Assembly (NCBI GenBank): GCA_963773835.1
Contig: CAVZCQ010000006.1
Location: 1 to 64,000 of the forward strand
DNA length: 64,000 nt
Direction: 5' to 3'
From: JOPF136 sp963773835
GTDB lineage: Bacteria > Acidobacteriota > Terriglobia > Acidiferrales > UBA7541
A program made the translations under genes and the position numbers. The notes beneath the pieces are model-generated. The model saw only the letters and a program-made list of their open reading frames with translations, did no database searches and had not been told where the DNA came from. The number at the start of each line of letters is the position of its first letter. Positions within the stretch are counted from its first letter, which is position 1. Positions 31,821-40,264 of this stretch are shown piece by piece.

Positions 31821-32983
31821 AGGATGTTGAAGGAGCCGTCCTGATAGGCGTGTTTCACGGGAGGCGGCGGTGCCGTGATCGACGTCGTTCCGGCGCCACG
31901 GCCGTTGCCATGTCCGTTCCCGTGCCCGTTCCCGTGTCCGTTGCCCGCGCGGCGCACCTTGCCGCGCTCACCACCCATCCGGCCGGACACCTGCCACTGA
32001 AACATCTTCCAGTTGTCCCCGAGCTTCCGGTGCGAGCCCAGCACAGCCGACGGTTCGTAACCCACATGCACCATGCAGTCCGCGCAGCGCGGGTCGCGCC
32101 CGCGGCCATACTTTTCCCACGGAGTCTTCTCGATGAAATCCTCAAAGGTGGCGTGGTGCGTGTCCGTCATGAGGTAGCACGGACCCTTCCAACCGCGCGG
32201 GTTGTAAGTGGGATTCCCCCAGGCCGTGCACATCAGCTCCCGCTCGCCGCGCAGGTATTCCAAATAGATCGGCGATGTCATGAGATTGAATTTTTCGAGC
32301 AGGTCGCAGGCCAGTTTGAACTTTTCGCGGATCATCTCGCGATCCATGAAAATCTCGCGGGTCTGCACGGCGGCATAAGAATACGCGGGCGAGATCATGT
32401 GCCCGTCCACGCCGAGCTCGCACAGATACTCGTAGAGATCCGCGATTTCCCGCAAATCCGTCTCGCGGTAAATCGTGGTGTTCGAACACACCAGGAATCC
32501 CGCAGCCTTCGCGGCCTTGATGCCGTCAATGGCCTCGCGGAACACGCCGTCGCGCTCCACGGCCAGGTCGTGGTTCCGCTCCATCCCGTCCAGGTGCACG
32601 TTCCAGAAGAAGCTCGAAGTCGGCTGGAATTCATTGAGCCGCTTGCGGATGAACATGCCGTTCGTGCACAGGTAGATGTGTTTTCCACGATCCAGGAGTT
32701 CCCGCGTCAGCCGCCCGATTTCCGGGTAAATCATGGGCTCGCCGCCACAGATGGACACCACCGGCGCGCCGCATTCCTCCGCAGCCGCCAGACACTGCTC
32801 CACGGTCAGCATTTCGTCGATGGTGGATTTGTATTCGCGGATGCGCCCGCAGCCCGTGCACGTCAGGTTGCAGGCGTGCAGCGGCTCCAGCATCATCACC
32901 AGCGGGAATTTTCCCTCACCGCGAATGCGCTTCCCAGCGATGTAGCCGGTCAGCTTCGCGGTCAATTTCAACGGGAATCTCAT
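31817..32983 (-). CDS. hpnH: Radical SAM adenosylhopane synthase HpnH
   Basis: The 388-residue protein has the radical SAM cluster HACNLTCTGCGRIRE (C-x3-C-x2-C) near residue 36, the GGEPMIYPEIGRL motif and a later Cys group (TAWGNPTYNPRGWKGPCYLM, RDPRCADCMVHVGYEPSA). HpnH adds the 5'-deoxyadenosyl radical to diploptene to form adenosylhopane. After residue about 345 there is a low-complexity tail with four GNGH-type repeats (GNGHGNGHGNGHGNGRG) encoded by an imperfect 12-base tandem repeat around 31908-31950. It overlaps shc by 4 bases (ATGA). Confidence 0.93.
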   Translation of the reverse strand: MRFPLKLTAKLTGYIAGKRIRGEGKFPLVMMLEPLHACNLTCTGCGRIREYKSTIDEMLTVEQCLAAAEECGAPVVSICGGEPMIYPEIGRLTRELLDRGKHIYLCTNGMFIRKRLNEFQPTSSFFWNVHLDGMERNHDLAVERDGVFREAIDGIKAAKAAGFLVCSNTTIYRETDLREIADLYEYLCELGVDGHMISPAYSYAAVQTREIFMDREMIREKFKLACDLLEKFNLMTSPIYLEYLRGERELMCTAWGNPTYNPRGWKGPCYLMTDTHHATFEDFIEKTPWEKYGRGRDPRCADCMVHVGYEPSAVLGSHRKLGDNWKMFQWQVSGRMGGERGKVRRAGNGHGNGHGNGHGNGRGAGTTSITAPPPPVKHAYQDGSFNIL

Positions 32984-35211
32984 GATCCTCCTCGGCGGTC
33001 CTTCTCGTGCGTCTGTTCGATGCGGGCGGAGGCTCCTGCGCCCTTTCCATTCCGGTGTTTAAACATTGCCGCGCCAAAACCCGTGCCCATCACCCCATGG
33101 CCGTTTCCATTCGAGATCCCGGCAACGTGAGCATGTCCGCTCCGTCCGCCATATCCGCCGAGGGCACGCGCTCGCGGCCGGCCCTTCCGCCGTTCCGCGC
33201 GCCACGACTCCAGCGATTCCGGCGAGATCAGCATCGAACGGTACTCCCCGGCGCCCGCCACCATGTTGCGGTGCCGCGCCAGGGCATAGAGCGGGAAGTA
33301 GTGGCGGTAGAGATGGTACTTCAGATAGAACACTTCCGGAAATCCGGTGCCCGTGAACTCCTGCTCTTCCCAGGTGCCCTCGCGCGTTTGCGTCGTCAGC
33401 AGATACTCCAGCGCGCGTTCCGCTGCGCGGTCCTCCGGCCCGGCCGAGGCCAGCAAGCCAATCAGGCCCCAGGATGTCTGCGAAGCCGTCGCGGCCCCGC
33501 GGCCTTTCTCCTCCGGATGGTTGTACGACGCGATCGATTCGCCGAACCCGCCGTCCGCCTGCTGCATGGATTTCAGCCACTGCACACCGCGGAGAGCGTA
33601 CGGCTGGCGCGCCAGGCCCATGGCTTCCAGGGCCCGCAGCACGCCGCCGGTGCCATAGACGTAGTTCACTCCCCAGCGCCCAAACCATGAGCCGTCTTCG
33701 CACTGGTCCTGCTGGAGGAAATGCAAGGCCCGTTTCATCACCGGATGCGAGGCCGGCCAGCCCATGCGGGCCAGGCATTCGCACACGCGCGCCGTGACGT
33801 CCGCGGTGGCCGGATCAATCATGGCGTTGTGGTCGGCAAACGGCACATGGGTCAGCAGGCGGCAGTCGTTGTCTTTGTCGAACGCGCCCCATCCCCCGTT
33901 CTTATTCTGCATGCTGACGACCCAGTTCAGGCCGCGACGCAGCGCCGCTTCCATTCGCCCACGGTCGGGATAATCCACACGCTGCAACGCCATGAGGATG
34001 AATGCGGTGTCGTCCACGTCTGGGTAATGGTCGTTCCGAAACTCGAATGCCCATCCCCCCGGTTCCACTCCCGGGCTTTTCACCTGCCAGTCGCCCGAAC
34101 CCAGGATCTGGTTGTCCAGCATCCACGAGGCCGCCTGCACCAGCGCAGGATGGTTGGGCGGCAATCCCGCTTCCTCCAGCGCCACCATGGCAATCGCCGT
34201 ATCCCATACGGGCGAGACGCACGGTTGCAGCCGGATCGTCCCGCTTTCTTCGATCTCGAATTTCGCCAGTTCCGCGATTTCCCGCGCAGTGATGGGATCC
34301 TCCGGCCGGTAGCCGAGCGCAATCAGGGCATAAATGGAGTTCATCATGGCGGGGTAAATCGCCGCCAGCCCCTCGCTTCGCTCCAGATGCGCCATCAGCC
34401 ACCGCTCGGCCTCCCGCAGCGCGTGTTTTCGCAGCGGCTTCCACGGCATCCGCTCCACGAATTTCATCACCCGGTCCGCCAAAAGGAAAAAATTCCGCCA
34501 GGTGAACAGCCGCGAATCCCATGCGAACGCCAGGTAGCGATGCTCCGGCTTGCGGAACAGTTCGTCCAGCCGCGCACTCTCTGGTATCGTCCACGACGGC
34601 CGCAACGCATAGAGCAGGGCCATCGGCACCAGGATTCCGCGGGACCACGACGAGATCTCGTACAGGTTCACGTAGAACCAGTGGGGCAAAATCAGCAGCT
34701 CCGGCGGCATCGCCGGCACCATGCCCCAATCCGCCGCCCCCACGAGCGCCAGGTAAAATCTCTCGAATGAATTGACTGATTCCAGCCCGCCCAGCTCGTG
34801 CACCCGTTGCCGCGCCCGCGCCATATGGGGCGCCTCCGGCGAATCTCCCGCCAGCTTCAGACCCAGGTAGGCTTTTACGGTGGCATTCAGTTCCGAGGGG
34901 CCGTTGGCGTAGATGTTCCAGCCGCCGTCCGCCAACTGATGTTGCCGGATGTAGCGCGCCAGTTTCTCCACGCGCATGGGGTCCGGCTTTCCAATCACGT
35001 ACAGGTAGAGGATGTAGTCCGATTCCAGGGTGGTATCGGCTTCCAGCTCACCCAGCCAATACCCCTGGGGGGCTTGGCAGCGCAGCAGCCAGTCCACTCC
35101 CCGCGAGATTCCCTGGTTCAACCGTTCTTCGAAGGAGGGGATTCTCGCTGGAGCGGGCGCCGCCGCGCCGGCTAAATGTGGATTCCAACTGTGACTGGTG
35201 TTCGCTGTCAT
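32980..35211 (-). CDS. shc: Squalene-hopene cyclase
   Basis: The 743-residue protein is the first gene of the hopanoid operon. The catalytic DxDD motif appears as DVDDTAFILMAL, and QW repeats occur through both barrels (GGWNIYANGPSE, GGWAFEFRN, QNKNGGWGAFDKDN, QCEDGSWFGRWGVNY, QQADGGFGES, TREGTWEEQEFTGTGFP). It cyclises squalene to hopene/diplopterol at the inner membrane. It is about 100 residues longer than many family members, by a Pro/Ala N-terminus and a C-terminal tail of about 75 residues rich in Gly, Asn, His and Lys (NGNGHGVMGTGF), which echoes the tail of HpnH. The promoter must lie in 35212-35411. Confidence 0.95.
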   Translation of the reverse strand: MTANTSHSWNPHLAGAAAPAPARIPSFEERLNQGISRGVDWLLRCQAPQGYWLGELEADTTLESDYILYLYVIGKPDPMRVEKLARYIRQHQLADGGWNIYANGPSELNATVKAYLGLKLAGDSPEAPHMARARQRVHELGGLESVNSFERFYLALVGAADWGMVPAMPPELLILPHWFYVNLYEISSWSRGILVPMALLYALRPSWTIPESARLDELFRKPEHRYLAFAWDSRLFTWRNFFLLADRVMKFVERMPWKPLRKHALREAERWLMAHLERSEGLAAIYPAMMNSIYALIALGYRPEDPITAREIAELAKFEIEESGTIRLQPCVSPVWDTAIAMVALEEAGLPPNHPALVQAASWMLDNQILGSGDWQVKSPGVEPGGWAFEFRNDHYPDVDDTAFILMALQRVDYPDRGRMEAALRRGLNWVVSMQNKNGGWGAFDKDNDCRLLTHVPFADHNAMIDPATADVTARVCECLARMGWPASHPVMKRALHFLQQDQCEDGSWFGRWGVNYVYGTGGVLRALEAMGLARQPYALRGVQWLKSMQQADGGFGESIASYNHPEEKGRGAATASQTSWGLIGLLASAGPEDRAAERALEYLLTTQTREGTWEEQEFTGTGFPEVFYLKYHLYRHYFPLYALARHRNMVAGAGEYRSMLISPESLESWRAERRKGRPRARALGGYGGRSGHAHVAGISNGNGHGVMGTGFGAAMFKHRNGKGAGASARIEQTHEKDRRGGS

Positions 35212-35411
35212 TGCTTAATAATTCATCGGCCTCAGATTAGAGTTTTCCCACAGCGCGTCAGGCAGCTTCCACTACGAAGTCCCGAATCGCGTTCCAAATA
35301 GGGTCAGCAATTCAGGGGATCGTGGGTCCCCCCCTGGAAGCTCCTACAGCCATGGTAGCCGAGCCTCCCTATCCCCTGTCCCTTAAATTATCCCAGCCTT
35401 AGACTTAGCGG

Positions 35412-36074
35412 TCAACCTGGAAGATGCTCGGAAGGTGTCCCAGGATGCATAGCGGTAAATAACCTCTGTCGAATCAACGAGACGAGGCCCGGGGGGAGCG
35501 GCTCGCCCATGCGCTGTTCGAAGATGGGCTTGGACCGTATCACCCCCTCGACAGCCGTATCCCAGGCGGCCGCATTCAGCGGGTTCCGCGCGACGACCCC
35601 ATCCACGCGCCCCAATGGCCTTCGCGCCGACTCTTTGAATTCGGCCTGAGACGGGTCCACCACCAGGAGAAACAGTTGCGGACGAACAAAGTCCACGACA
35701 GCATTGCTCTCCAGAATTGCGTATTCCGTGCCGGCGATTGCCTCGCGCAGCAACGCCATCCCATCGGCCATTCGCCCCGGATGTACTCGCAGCCAGAACG
35801 CACGGTGCGCCCCAGCCGCCAGATACCTCGAGCTGTCCGTACGCCGCCCGCGATCCGTTTCCTCCTCCAACACGGCCGCAGGAGCCCCGTCCGCCACCGC
35901 GGGTTGCTCCGGCCATGCCCCATGGCTGTGTGGGGAGATTTTAACCGCTGTCCAGCCGGCTTCCGGAAACGCCCGGATCACGTCTTCTACGAGCGCCGTT
36001 TTGCCAATCCCGCGCGCGTGCCCGCCCACGACCAGATATCGCAATTCCGCCACTGCCTCTTTCCGCCCTTCCAC
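35412..36074 (-). CDS. MobB-like P-loop NTPase
   Basis: The 220-residue protein opens with YLVVGGHARGIGKTALVEDV, a Walker A of the GxxxxGKT type, and later has AILESNAVVDFVRPQLFLLV with VVDP, which resembles the MobB/urease accessory G-protein layout. MobB binds GTP and helps molybdopterin-dinucleotide formation, but no other molybdenum gene is near, so the function is open. It is on the same strand as shc, 200 bases upstream, and could be transcribed with it. Confidence 0.65.
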   Translation of the reverse strand: MEGRKEAVAELRYLVVGGHARGIGKTALVEDVIRAFPEAGWTAVKISPHSHGAWPEQPAVADGAPAAVLEEETDRGRRTDSSRYLAAGAHRAFWLRVHPGRMADGMALLREAIAGTEYAILESNAVVDFVRPQLFLLVVDPSQAEFKESARRPLGRVDGVVARNPLNAAAWDTAVEGVIRSKPIFEQRMGEPLPPGLVSLIRQRLFTAMHPGTPSEHLPG

Positions 36075-36185
36075 GCCCTCGAATCACCGGCATCGAGTGT
36101 GGCTATTCTACCGAACCTCCCTGAACCCGGGTTTATCAGCATATGGGTACAGCCAAGCGCCCGGCTAGGGTATCCCAAATGCCGC

Positions 36186-36238
36186 TTGGCGCGGGTCATC
36201 GCTTCGGCGTACAATCCGTCTTGATTAACCTTGATCAA
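36186..36238 (+). promoter_or_regulatory. Promoter and possible operator of the toxin-antitoxin pair
   Basis: TTGGCG (36186-36191) and TACAAT (36210-36215) are 18 bases apart. Just downstream, TTGATTAACC and TTGATCAATG are 10-base direct repeats (36221, 36231); the second holds the palindrome TTGATCAA. Antitoxin-toxin autoregulation usually acts on such a site over the start of transcription. Confidence 0.45.
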
Positions 36239-36257
36239 TGTGGATGGAGAAATGAAA

Positions 36258-36545
36258 ATGAAAGCTCAACTGCACCGCCTGGCAATCACCAAGGCGCGGA
36301 TTAATCTTGGACAGGTCGTGCGCCGCGCCCACCTGAACAGGGAGTACTTCATCCTCGAGAAAGACGGGATTCCCGTGGCCGGGATCATGAACGTGGATGA
36401 GATGGAGGATTACCTGGACCAGCAGGACCCCGGATTGAAGCAGCAAATCAGGAAAAGCCATGCGGAATACCGCCGCGGAAATTCACGTGATGCGAATCTC
36501 TTCCTGGCCGGCCGGCGCCGCAGAGCGCCGAAGGGTAAGGTGTAG
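36258..36545 (+). CDS. Phd/YefM-type antitoxin
   Basis: ATG at 36258 has GGAG eight bases upstream; the ATG at 36252 is too close to it and the frame from 36231 starts inside the operator. The 95-residue protein has the Phd fold, ITKARINLGQVVRRAHLNRE, then YFILEKDGIPVAGIMNVDEM and a Glu/Asp helix. The C-terminus is basic (AGRRRRAPKGKV), where such antitoxins usually wrap the toxin. It is followed 15 bases later by a RelE/ParE-type toxin, confirming a type II module. Confidence 0.85.
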   Translation: MKAQLHRLAITKARINLGQVVRRAHLNREYFILEKDGIPVAGIMNVDEMEDYLDQQDPGLKQQIRKSHAEYRRGNSRDANLFLAGRRRRAPKGKV

Positions 36546-36560
36546 CCGAGGCGCGCTGTC

Positions 36561-36839
36561 GTGCCGTTTCGAGTCGTAACTACTCCGGCCTTTGAGCGGG
36601 AGTTCCGCAGAGTCTCAAAGGGGAATCCATCAGTCTCCGAAGCGCTCCCGGAGCTCCTGGTTATTCTTCAAGAGGACCCTCACAACCGCAGCGGGCAGCA
36701 CCACATCAAGAAACTCGCGGGGCTGCGGCCGGGGGAAGGACAATGGCGCGCCCGATGGCGCGACTACAGGCTGAGGTACGATATCTTCGGACAGGATGTT
36801 GTCCTGCACTCCTTCCGTCATCGAAGAGAAGCCTATTAG
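36561..36839 (+). CDS. RelE/ParE-superfamily toxin
   Basis: A GTG at 36561 opens a 92-residue basic protein: VVTTPAFEREFRRVSKGNPS, then HHIKKLAGLRPGEGQWRARW and DYRLRYDIFGQDVVLHSFRH RREAY. The KKLxGxxxGxWRxRxGDYRxxY pattern is that of RelE-type mRNA interferases. The antitoxin stop codon is 15 bases upstream. The end lies 24 bases before the convergent lpxD stop codon. Confidence 0.88.
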   Translation: MPFRVVTTPAFEREFRRVSKGNPSVSEALPELLVILQEDPHNRSGQHHIKKLAGLRPGEGQWRARWRDYRLRYDIFGQDVVLHSFRHRREAY

Positions 36840-36863
36840 TCCCCGACGCTAGCGACGCGGTCT

Positions 36864-37889
36864 TCAGGTTCCGCGACGGCCCGTCTGGCCCGCAAGCTCC
36901 AGCAACTGCTCTCCCACCTCACTCAATCGCCCGAGCCACGCGAGCTGCTGGAGGTACTTCCGGATCGGCCGGGCAGGAGTGCCCCACACCGGTTCACCCG
37001 CAGCGATACGTTTCCCGGTGGGAATGCCCGCCTGCGCGCCAATAATGGCGCCATCCTCAATGCGCACATGGTCGGCAATCCCCACCTGCCCGCCAATGAT
37101 TACCTGCCGTCCCACGATCGAACTCCCCGCCAATCCTGCCTGGGCGGCGATCAGTCCGCCTTCGCCAATCTGGACGTTGTGGCCAATCTGCACCAGGTTG
37201 TCCACCTTCGTACCCGCGCCCACGCGCGTTTCTTCCAGCGCTGCACGGTCCACGCAACTATTGCAGCCGATTTCTACCTCGTCGCCGAGTTCCACGTGGC
37301 CAATCTGCGGGAATTTCCAGTGGCGGCCTTCGCCGGACACGTATCCGAATCCATCCCCACCTACAACGACACCCGCATGGAGAATTACGTCGCGCCCCAG
37401 TTTCACTCCCGGATAGAGAACGACGTGGGGATATAACGTGCAGCCTGAACCCAGCACTGCGCCGTGTCCCACACAGCAGAACGCTCCAATCTGGCAGTTC
37501 TCTCCAATCTCCGCGCCCTCCTCAATCACCGCATACGGCCCGATGGCGACGTCTTTTCCCGTGTGCACTCGCGGACCCACCACGGCGGTCGGGTGCACAC
37601 CGGGCGCGGCCACACGCGGCGGCGGCAGCAAAGCCGCAGCCGCGCGGGCAAACGCCAGTTTCGGATTCGCGGCGCGGAGCAGCGTCTTCTCCACCAGCCG
37701 CGCGTCGCCGGGGACAATCACGCAAATCGCCAGCGAGCGCGCCGCCCTCGGCAGTTGCTTTGCACCCTCCACAAAGATCAGATCTTTTTCATGCGCACGT
37801 TCCGGAGTGGCGAGCCCCGTAATCGGCGCCGCCGGGTCGCCTTCGAGAACCAAATTCAACCGTTTCGCTAAATCCCGCGCCGTCAGCAT
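36864..37889 (-). CDS. lpxD: UDP-3-O-(3-hydroxyacyl)glucosamine N-acyltransferase
   Basis: ATG at 37889 follows AAGGAG, giving 341 residues; the longer frame from 37937 has no support. The N-terminal LpxD domain (LAKRLNLVLEGDPAAPITGL, DLIFVEGAKQL) leads to a left-handed beta-helix of hexapeptide repeats (VHTGKDVAIGPYAVIEEGAE, VVVGGDGFGYVSGEGRHWKF with PQIGHVELGDEVEIGCNSCV), containing the catalytic His region. The C-terminal helix is present. It N-acylates UDP-GlcN in lipid A synthesis. It follows an acyltransferase gene on the same strand, separated by 75 bases that hold a repeat. Confidence 0.94.
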   Translation of the reverse strand: MLTARDLAKRLNLVLEGDPAAPITGLATPERAHEKDLIFVEGAKQLPRAARSLAICVIVPGDARLVEKTLLRAANPKLAFARAAAALLPPPRVAAPGVHPTAVVGPRVHTGKDVAIGPYAVIEEGAEIGENCQIGAFCCVGHGAVLGSGCTLYPHVVLYPGVKLGRDVILHAGVVVGGDGFGYVSGEGRHWKFPQIGHVELGDEVEIGCNSCVDRAALEETRVGAGTKVDNLVQIGHNVQIGEGGLIAAQAGLAGSSIVGRQVIIGGQVGIADHVRIEDGAIIGAQAGIPTGKRIAAGEPVWGTPARPIRKYLQQLAWLGRLSEVGEQLLELAGQTGRRGT

Positions 37890-37930
37890 GTTTCGCTCCT
37901 TGTTCTGCCCATCTGAGGCCCCGCGTTGGT

Positions 37931-37957
37931 AGGGCAAGACATGTCGTGCCCCTACGG
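37931..37957. repeat. Degenerate member of the GCCCCTACG palindromic repeat
   Basis: AGGGCAAGACATGTCGTGCC followed by CCTACGG has the same ending and length as the 20-base palindrome in hpnE, with mismatches in the arms. It sits in the gap between the acyltransferase gene and lpxD. Confidence 0.6.
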
Positions 37958-37964
37958 CGCCAAC

Positions 37965-38930
37965 TCAGAACGGATACAACGGCGCCTCGCCCGCCGGCCG
38001 CGTCTTCCACCGTTTATGCACCCACAGCCACTGGTCCGGATACCGCCTGGCGTACTGCTCGAAGACCTGCACGAAGCGGGCGGTGTTCGCCACCACGTCC
38101 GCCTCTGTATCTCCACTTCTCACCAGCGGAATGGAGGGATCGAGCTGGAGATGGTAGCGCCGCTCCGCCTGGCTCCAGAACACGTAGCCCGGCATCACCG
38201 CGCAATCGGTACGCAGGGCGATCCGCGCCACTCCGCTCGAGGTGCACGCGGGAACACCAAAAAACGGGACGAACACTCCTTCGTCCAGCGAGCTGTTGAC
38301 ATCCATCAACACGCCGACATCGCCGTTCTCCCGCAGGATGCGGAGCATTTCGCGCACCGCCTCGTTTTTGTCGATGGTGCGGTTGCCGCCGAGGCAGCGG
38401 TAGCGGTCCACGAGCGCGTTCACCCGCCGGTTCTCCAGCGGCCGCACCAGAAAATTGAGCGGATGCCCGTTGAGCGCCTGCGCGAACGGCGCCAGTTCCC
38501 ACGCCCCCATGTGCCCGGTCAGATAGATGAGCCCTTTTCCGCGCGCTTTCGCAGCCTCGTAGTTCTCCATCCCATCGATCGCAATCACCCGGCGAATACT
38601 CTCCGCCGTGTGCCGTGGAAACTGCGAGAATTCTCCGCCCATCCACCCGATGTGCCGCATCAGGCGGCGGGCCGTCGCGCGTTGTTCTGTCTCCGTCATT
38701 TCCGGAAATGCCATCTTCAAATTGAAAATCGCCGCGCGCTCCAGCCTCGGGTTCAGGCCGTAGAACAGCGCCGCGACTCCCGCGCCCACAGCGCGCGCCA
38801 TCCCACGCGGAAGCAATCCCACCGCGTGCAGCACGCTCCACGCGGCCGCATATTCCATCCATTCGCGCAATGGATCTGTATCCCCGGCGGATTCTCTCAC
38901 ATTGCTCGCTGACTGCCCCGCGTGCGTCAC
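37965..38930 (-). CDS. Lipid A late acyltransferase (LpxL/HtrB family)
   Basis: The GTG at 38930 overlaps the stop codon of the APC transporter gene (GTGA), giving 321 residues; an internal ATG at the segment MEYAAAWSVL would give about 290. The catalytic H-x4-E motif is in YLTGHMGAWELAPFAQAL. Other family marks are FNLKMAFPEMTETEQRA, NFLVRPLENRRVNALVDRYR and YPDQWLWVHKRWKTRP at the end. Such enzymes add secondary acyl chains to lipid A in the inner membrane. The next gene is lpxD. Confidence 0.9.
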   Translation of the reverse strand: MTHAGQSASNVRESAGDTDPLREWMEYAAAWSVLHAVGLLPRGMARAVGAGVAALFYGLNPRLERAAIFNLKMAFPEMTETEQRATARRLMRHIGWMGGEFSQFPRHTAESIRRVIAIDGMENYEAAKARGKGLIYLTGHMGAWELAPFAQALNGHPLNFLVRPLENRRVNALVDRYRCLGGNRTIDKNEAVREMLRILRENGDVGVLMDVNSSLDEGVFVPFFGVPACTSSGVARIALRTDCAVMPGYVFWSQAERRYHLQLDPSIPLVRSGDTEADVVANTARFVQVFEQYARRYPDQWLWVHKRWKTRPAGEAPLYPF

Positions 38931-40264
38931 GCGGGCGCGGCGGCCTTCCGGCGCACCAGCGGATAGGCCGCGAGGCCCACAGCCAGCGCCACGGGTCCCC
39001 ATCGCAGCGCGAAGGGATCGCTGCCGAAGAGCGCCACAACGGACATCACCACCGGCGCGCCGACCGCGCACGCCAGGCCTATCGTTCCTCCCGGGACCCG
39101 GAACGCCCGCGGCATCTCCGGCCGCGTTCGCCGCAGCCGCCAGCAGGCCAACACCGTCAGAATGGTCACTGCAATCCGCAACCAGATGTACACGCTGATG
39201 ATCTCCGCCAGTTTGTGCACCGCAAACACGGCGCAGAGCAGCGCCGAGACCACGATTGCGGCCGCAGGCGTCCCATACCTCGGATGCCTGGCCGCGAGCC
39301 GCCGCGGCAGGTATCCATCATCGGCCATGGCAAACGGCATTCGCGTCCCCGTCAGTGTGGTTGCGTTGAGCAGCGACAGATTGCACACTGCTGCGGATAC
39401 GAACATGGCAAAACCGATCCACGGTCCCCCAATCGCCCGCGCCGCGTCCACGTAATAACGCGAGTTCCATTCCTGCCAGTTTCCCAGCGCCGCCAGCGCG
39501 AGCACGGTGGGCAGAAAATACGTCGCCACGGCGACCGGCACGGTGAGTGCCAGGGCAATCGGAAAACTCCGCTGCGGGTTGCTCACCTCCTCGGCGCAAC
39601 TCGAAGTCTGCTCGTAACCGGAATAGGCCCACAGCACGAGCGCCAATCCTACGCCCATCACTTCGAGGGTGGATTTTCCCGGAGCGGCCCAGGGGAGAAA
39701 GGGGTTGTGCTGCCAGTGAGGCGCAGCCACTGCGCACATCACCGCCACAGGCGCCAGCACCACCACCGTCAATACGAAGGACACGGCGCCCACCGCGCGG
39801 ATCCCTCGCACGTTTACCCACGCCACCAGCGCCGTCACCGCGAGGGCCAGCAGATAGTGCCGCCATCCCGTGAGCGATGGCACGTAGAAATTCGCGTAGT
39901 CCGCGAACAGCACGGCGTACGAGCTCATCAGCAGGAACGAAGACGTCCAGTTCCACCATCCTGCCAGAAACCCCCAGAAATCCCCGAAGGCCGCGCGCAC
40001 CCAGCGATAGAAACCTCCCTCCACGGGCATCGCCGTCGTCAACTCCGCCGCCACCAGCGACATCGGTATAGCCCAAAAAAACGGCAGCGCCAGGATGTAA
40101 ATCAGCGTCAGGCCGGGCCCGGAACTCGCCACACTGCCTTCGAGCCCGAATGGGCCGCCCGTCGTGTACGCATACATGATGAAGAACAGGCTGAACAATC
40201 CCGCCTGCTGCCGGGGCCGTGCCGCACCTGCTCCGGATGTGGAGGAGCCTTCGCCAGCGCTCAT
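38927..40264 (-). CDS. APC-family amino acid/polyamine transporter
   Basis: ATG at 40264 overlaps the stop codon of the FAD oxidase (ATGA), giving 445 residues with about 12 membrane helices. The first helix carries YTTGGPFGLEGSVASSGPGL, the unwound GxG substrate site of the APC fold; later FYRWVRAAFGDFWGFLAGWW and SGYEQTSSCAEEVSNPQRSF are typical of plant polyamine/LAT-like transporters. The C-terminus is basic. Coupling with an amine/amino-acid oxidase upstream suggests uptake of its substrate. Confidence 0.88.
   Translation of the reverse strand: MSAGEGSSTSGAGAARPRQQAGLFSLFFIMYAYTTGGPFGLEGSVASSGPGLTLIYILALPFFWAIPMSLVAAELTTAMPVEGGFYRWVRAAFGDFWGFLAGWWNWTSSFLLMSSYAVLFADYANFYVPSLTGWRHYLLALAVTALVAWVNVRGIRAVGAVSFVLTVVVLAPVAVMCAVAAPHWQHNPFLPWAAPGKSTLEVMGVGLALVLWAYSGYEQTSSCAEEVSNPQRSFPIALALTVPVAVATYFLPTVLALAALGNWQEWNSRYYVDAARAIGGPWIGFAMFVSAAVCNLSLLNATTLTGTRMPFAMADDGYLPRRLAARHPRYGTPAAAIVVSALLCAVFAVHKLAEIISVYIWLRIAVTILTVLACWRLRRTRPEMPRAFRVPGGTIGLACAVGAPVVMSVVALFGSDPFALRWGPVALAVGLAAYPLVRRKAAAPA

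Noticed and set aside
31908..31950. Short tandem repeat in hpnH as a CRISPR-like array
   Set aside because: It is a 12-base coding repeat for Gly-Asn-Gly-His without spacers.
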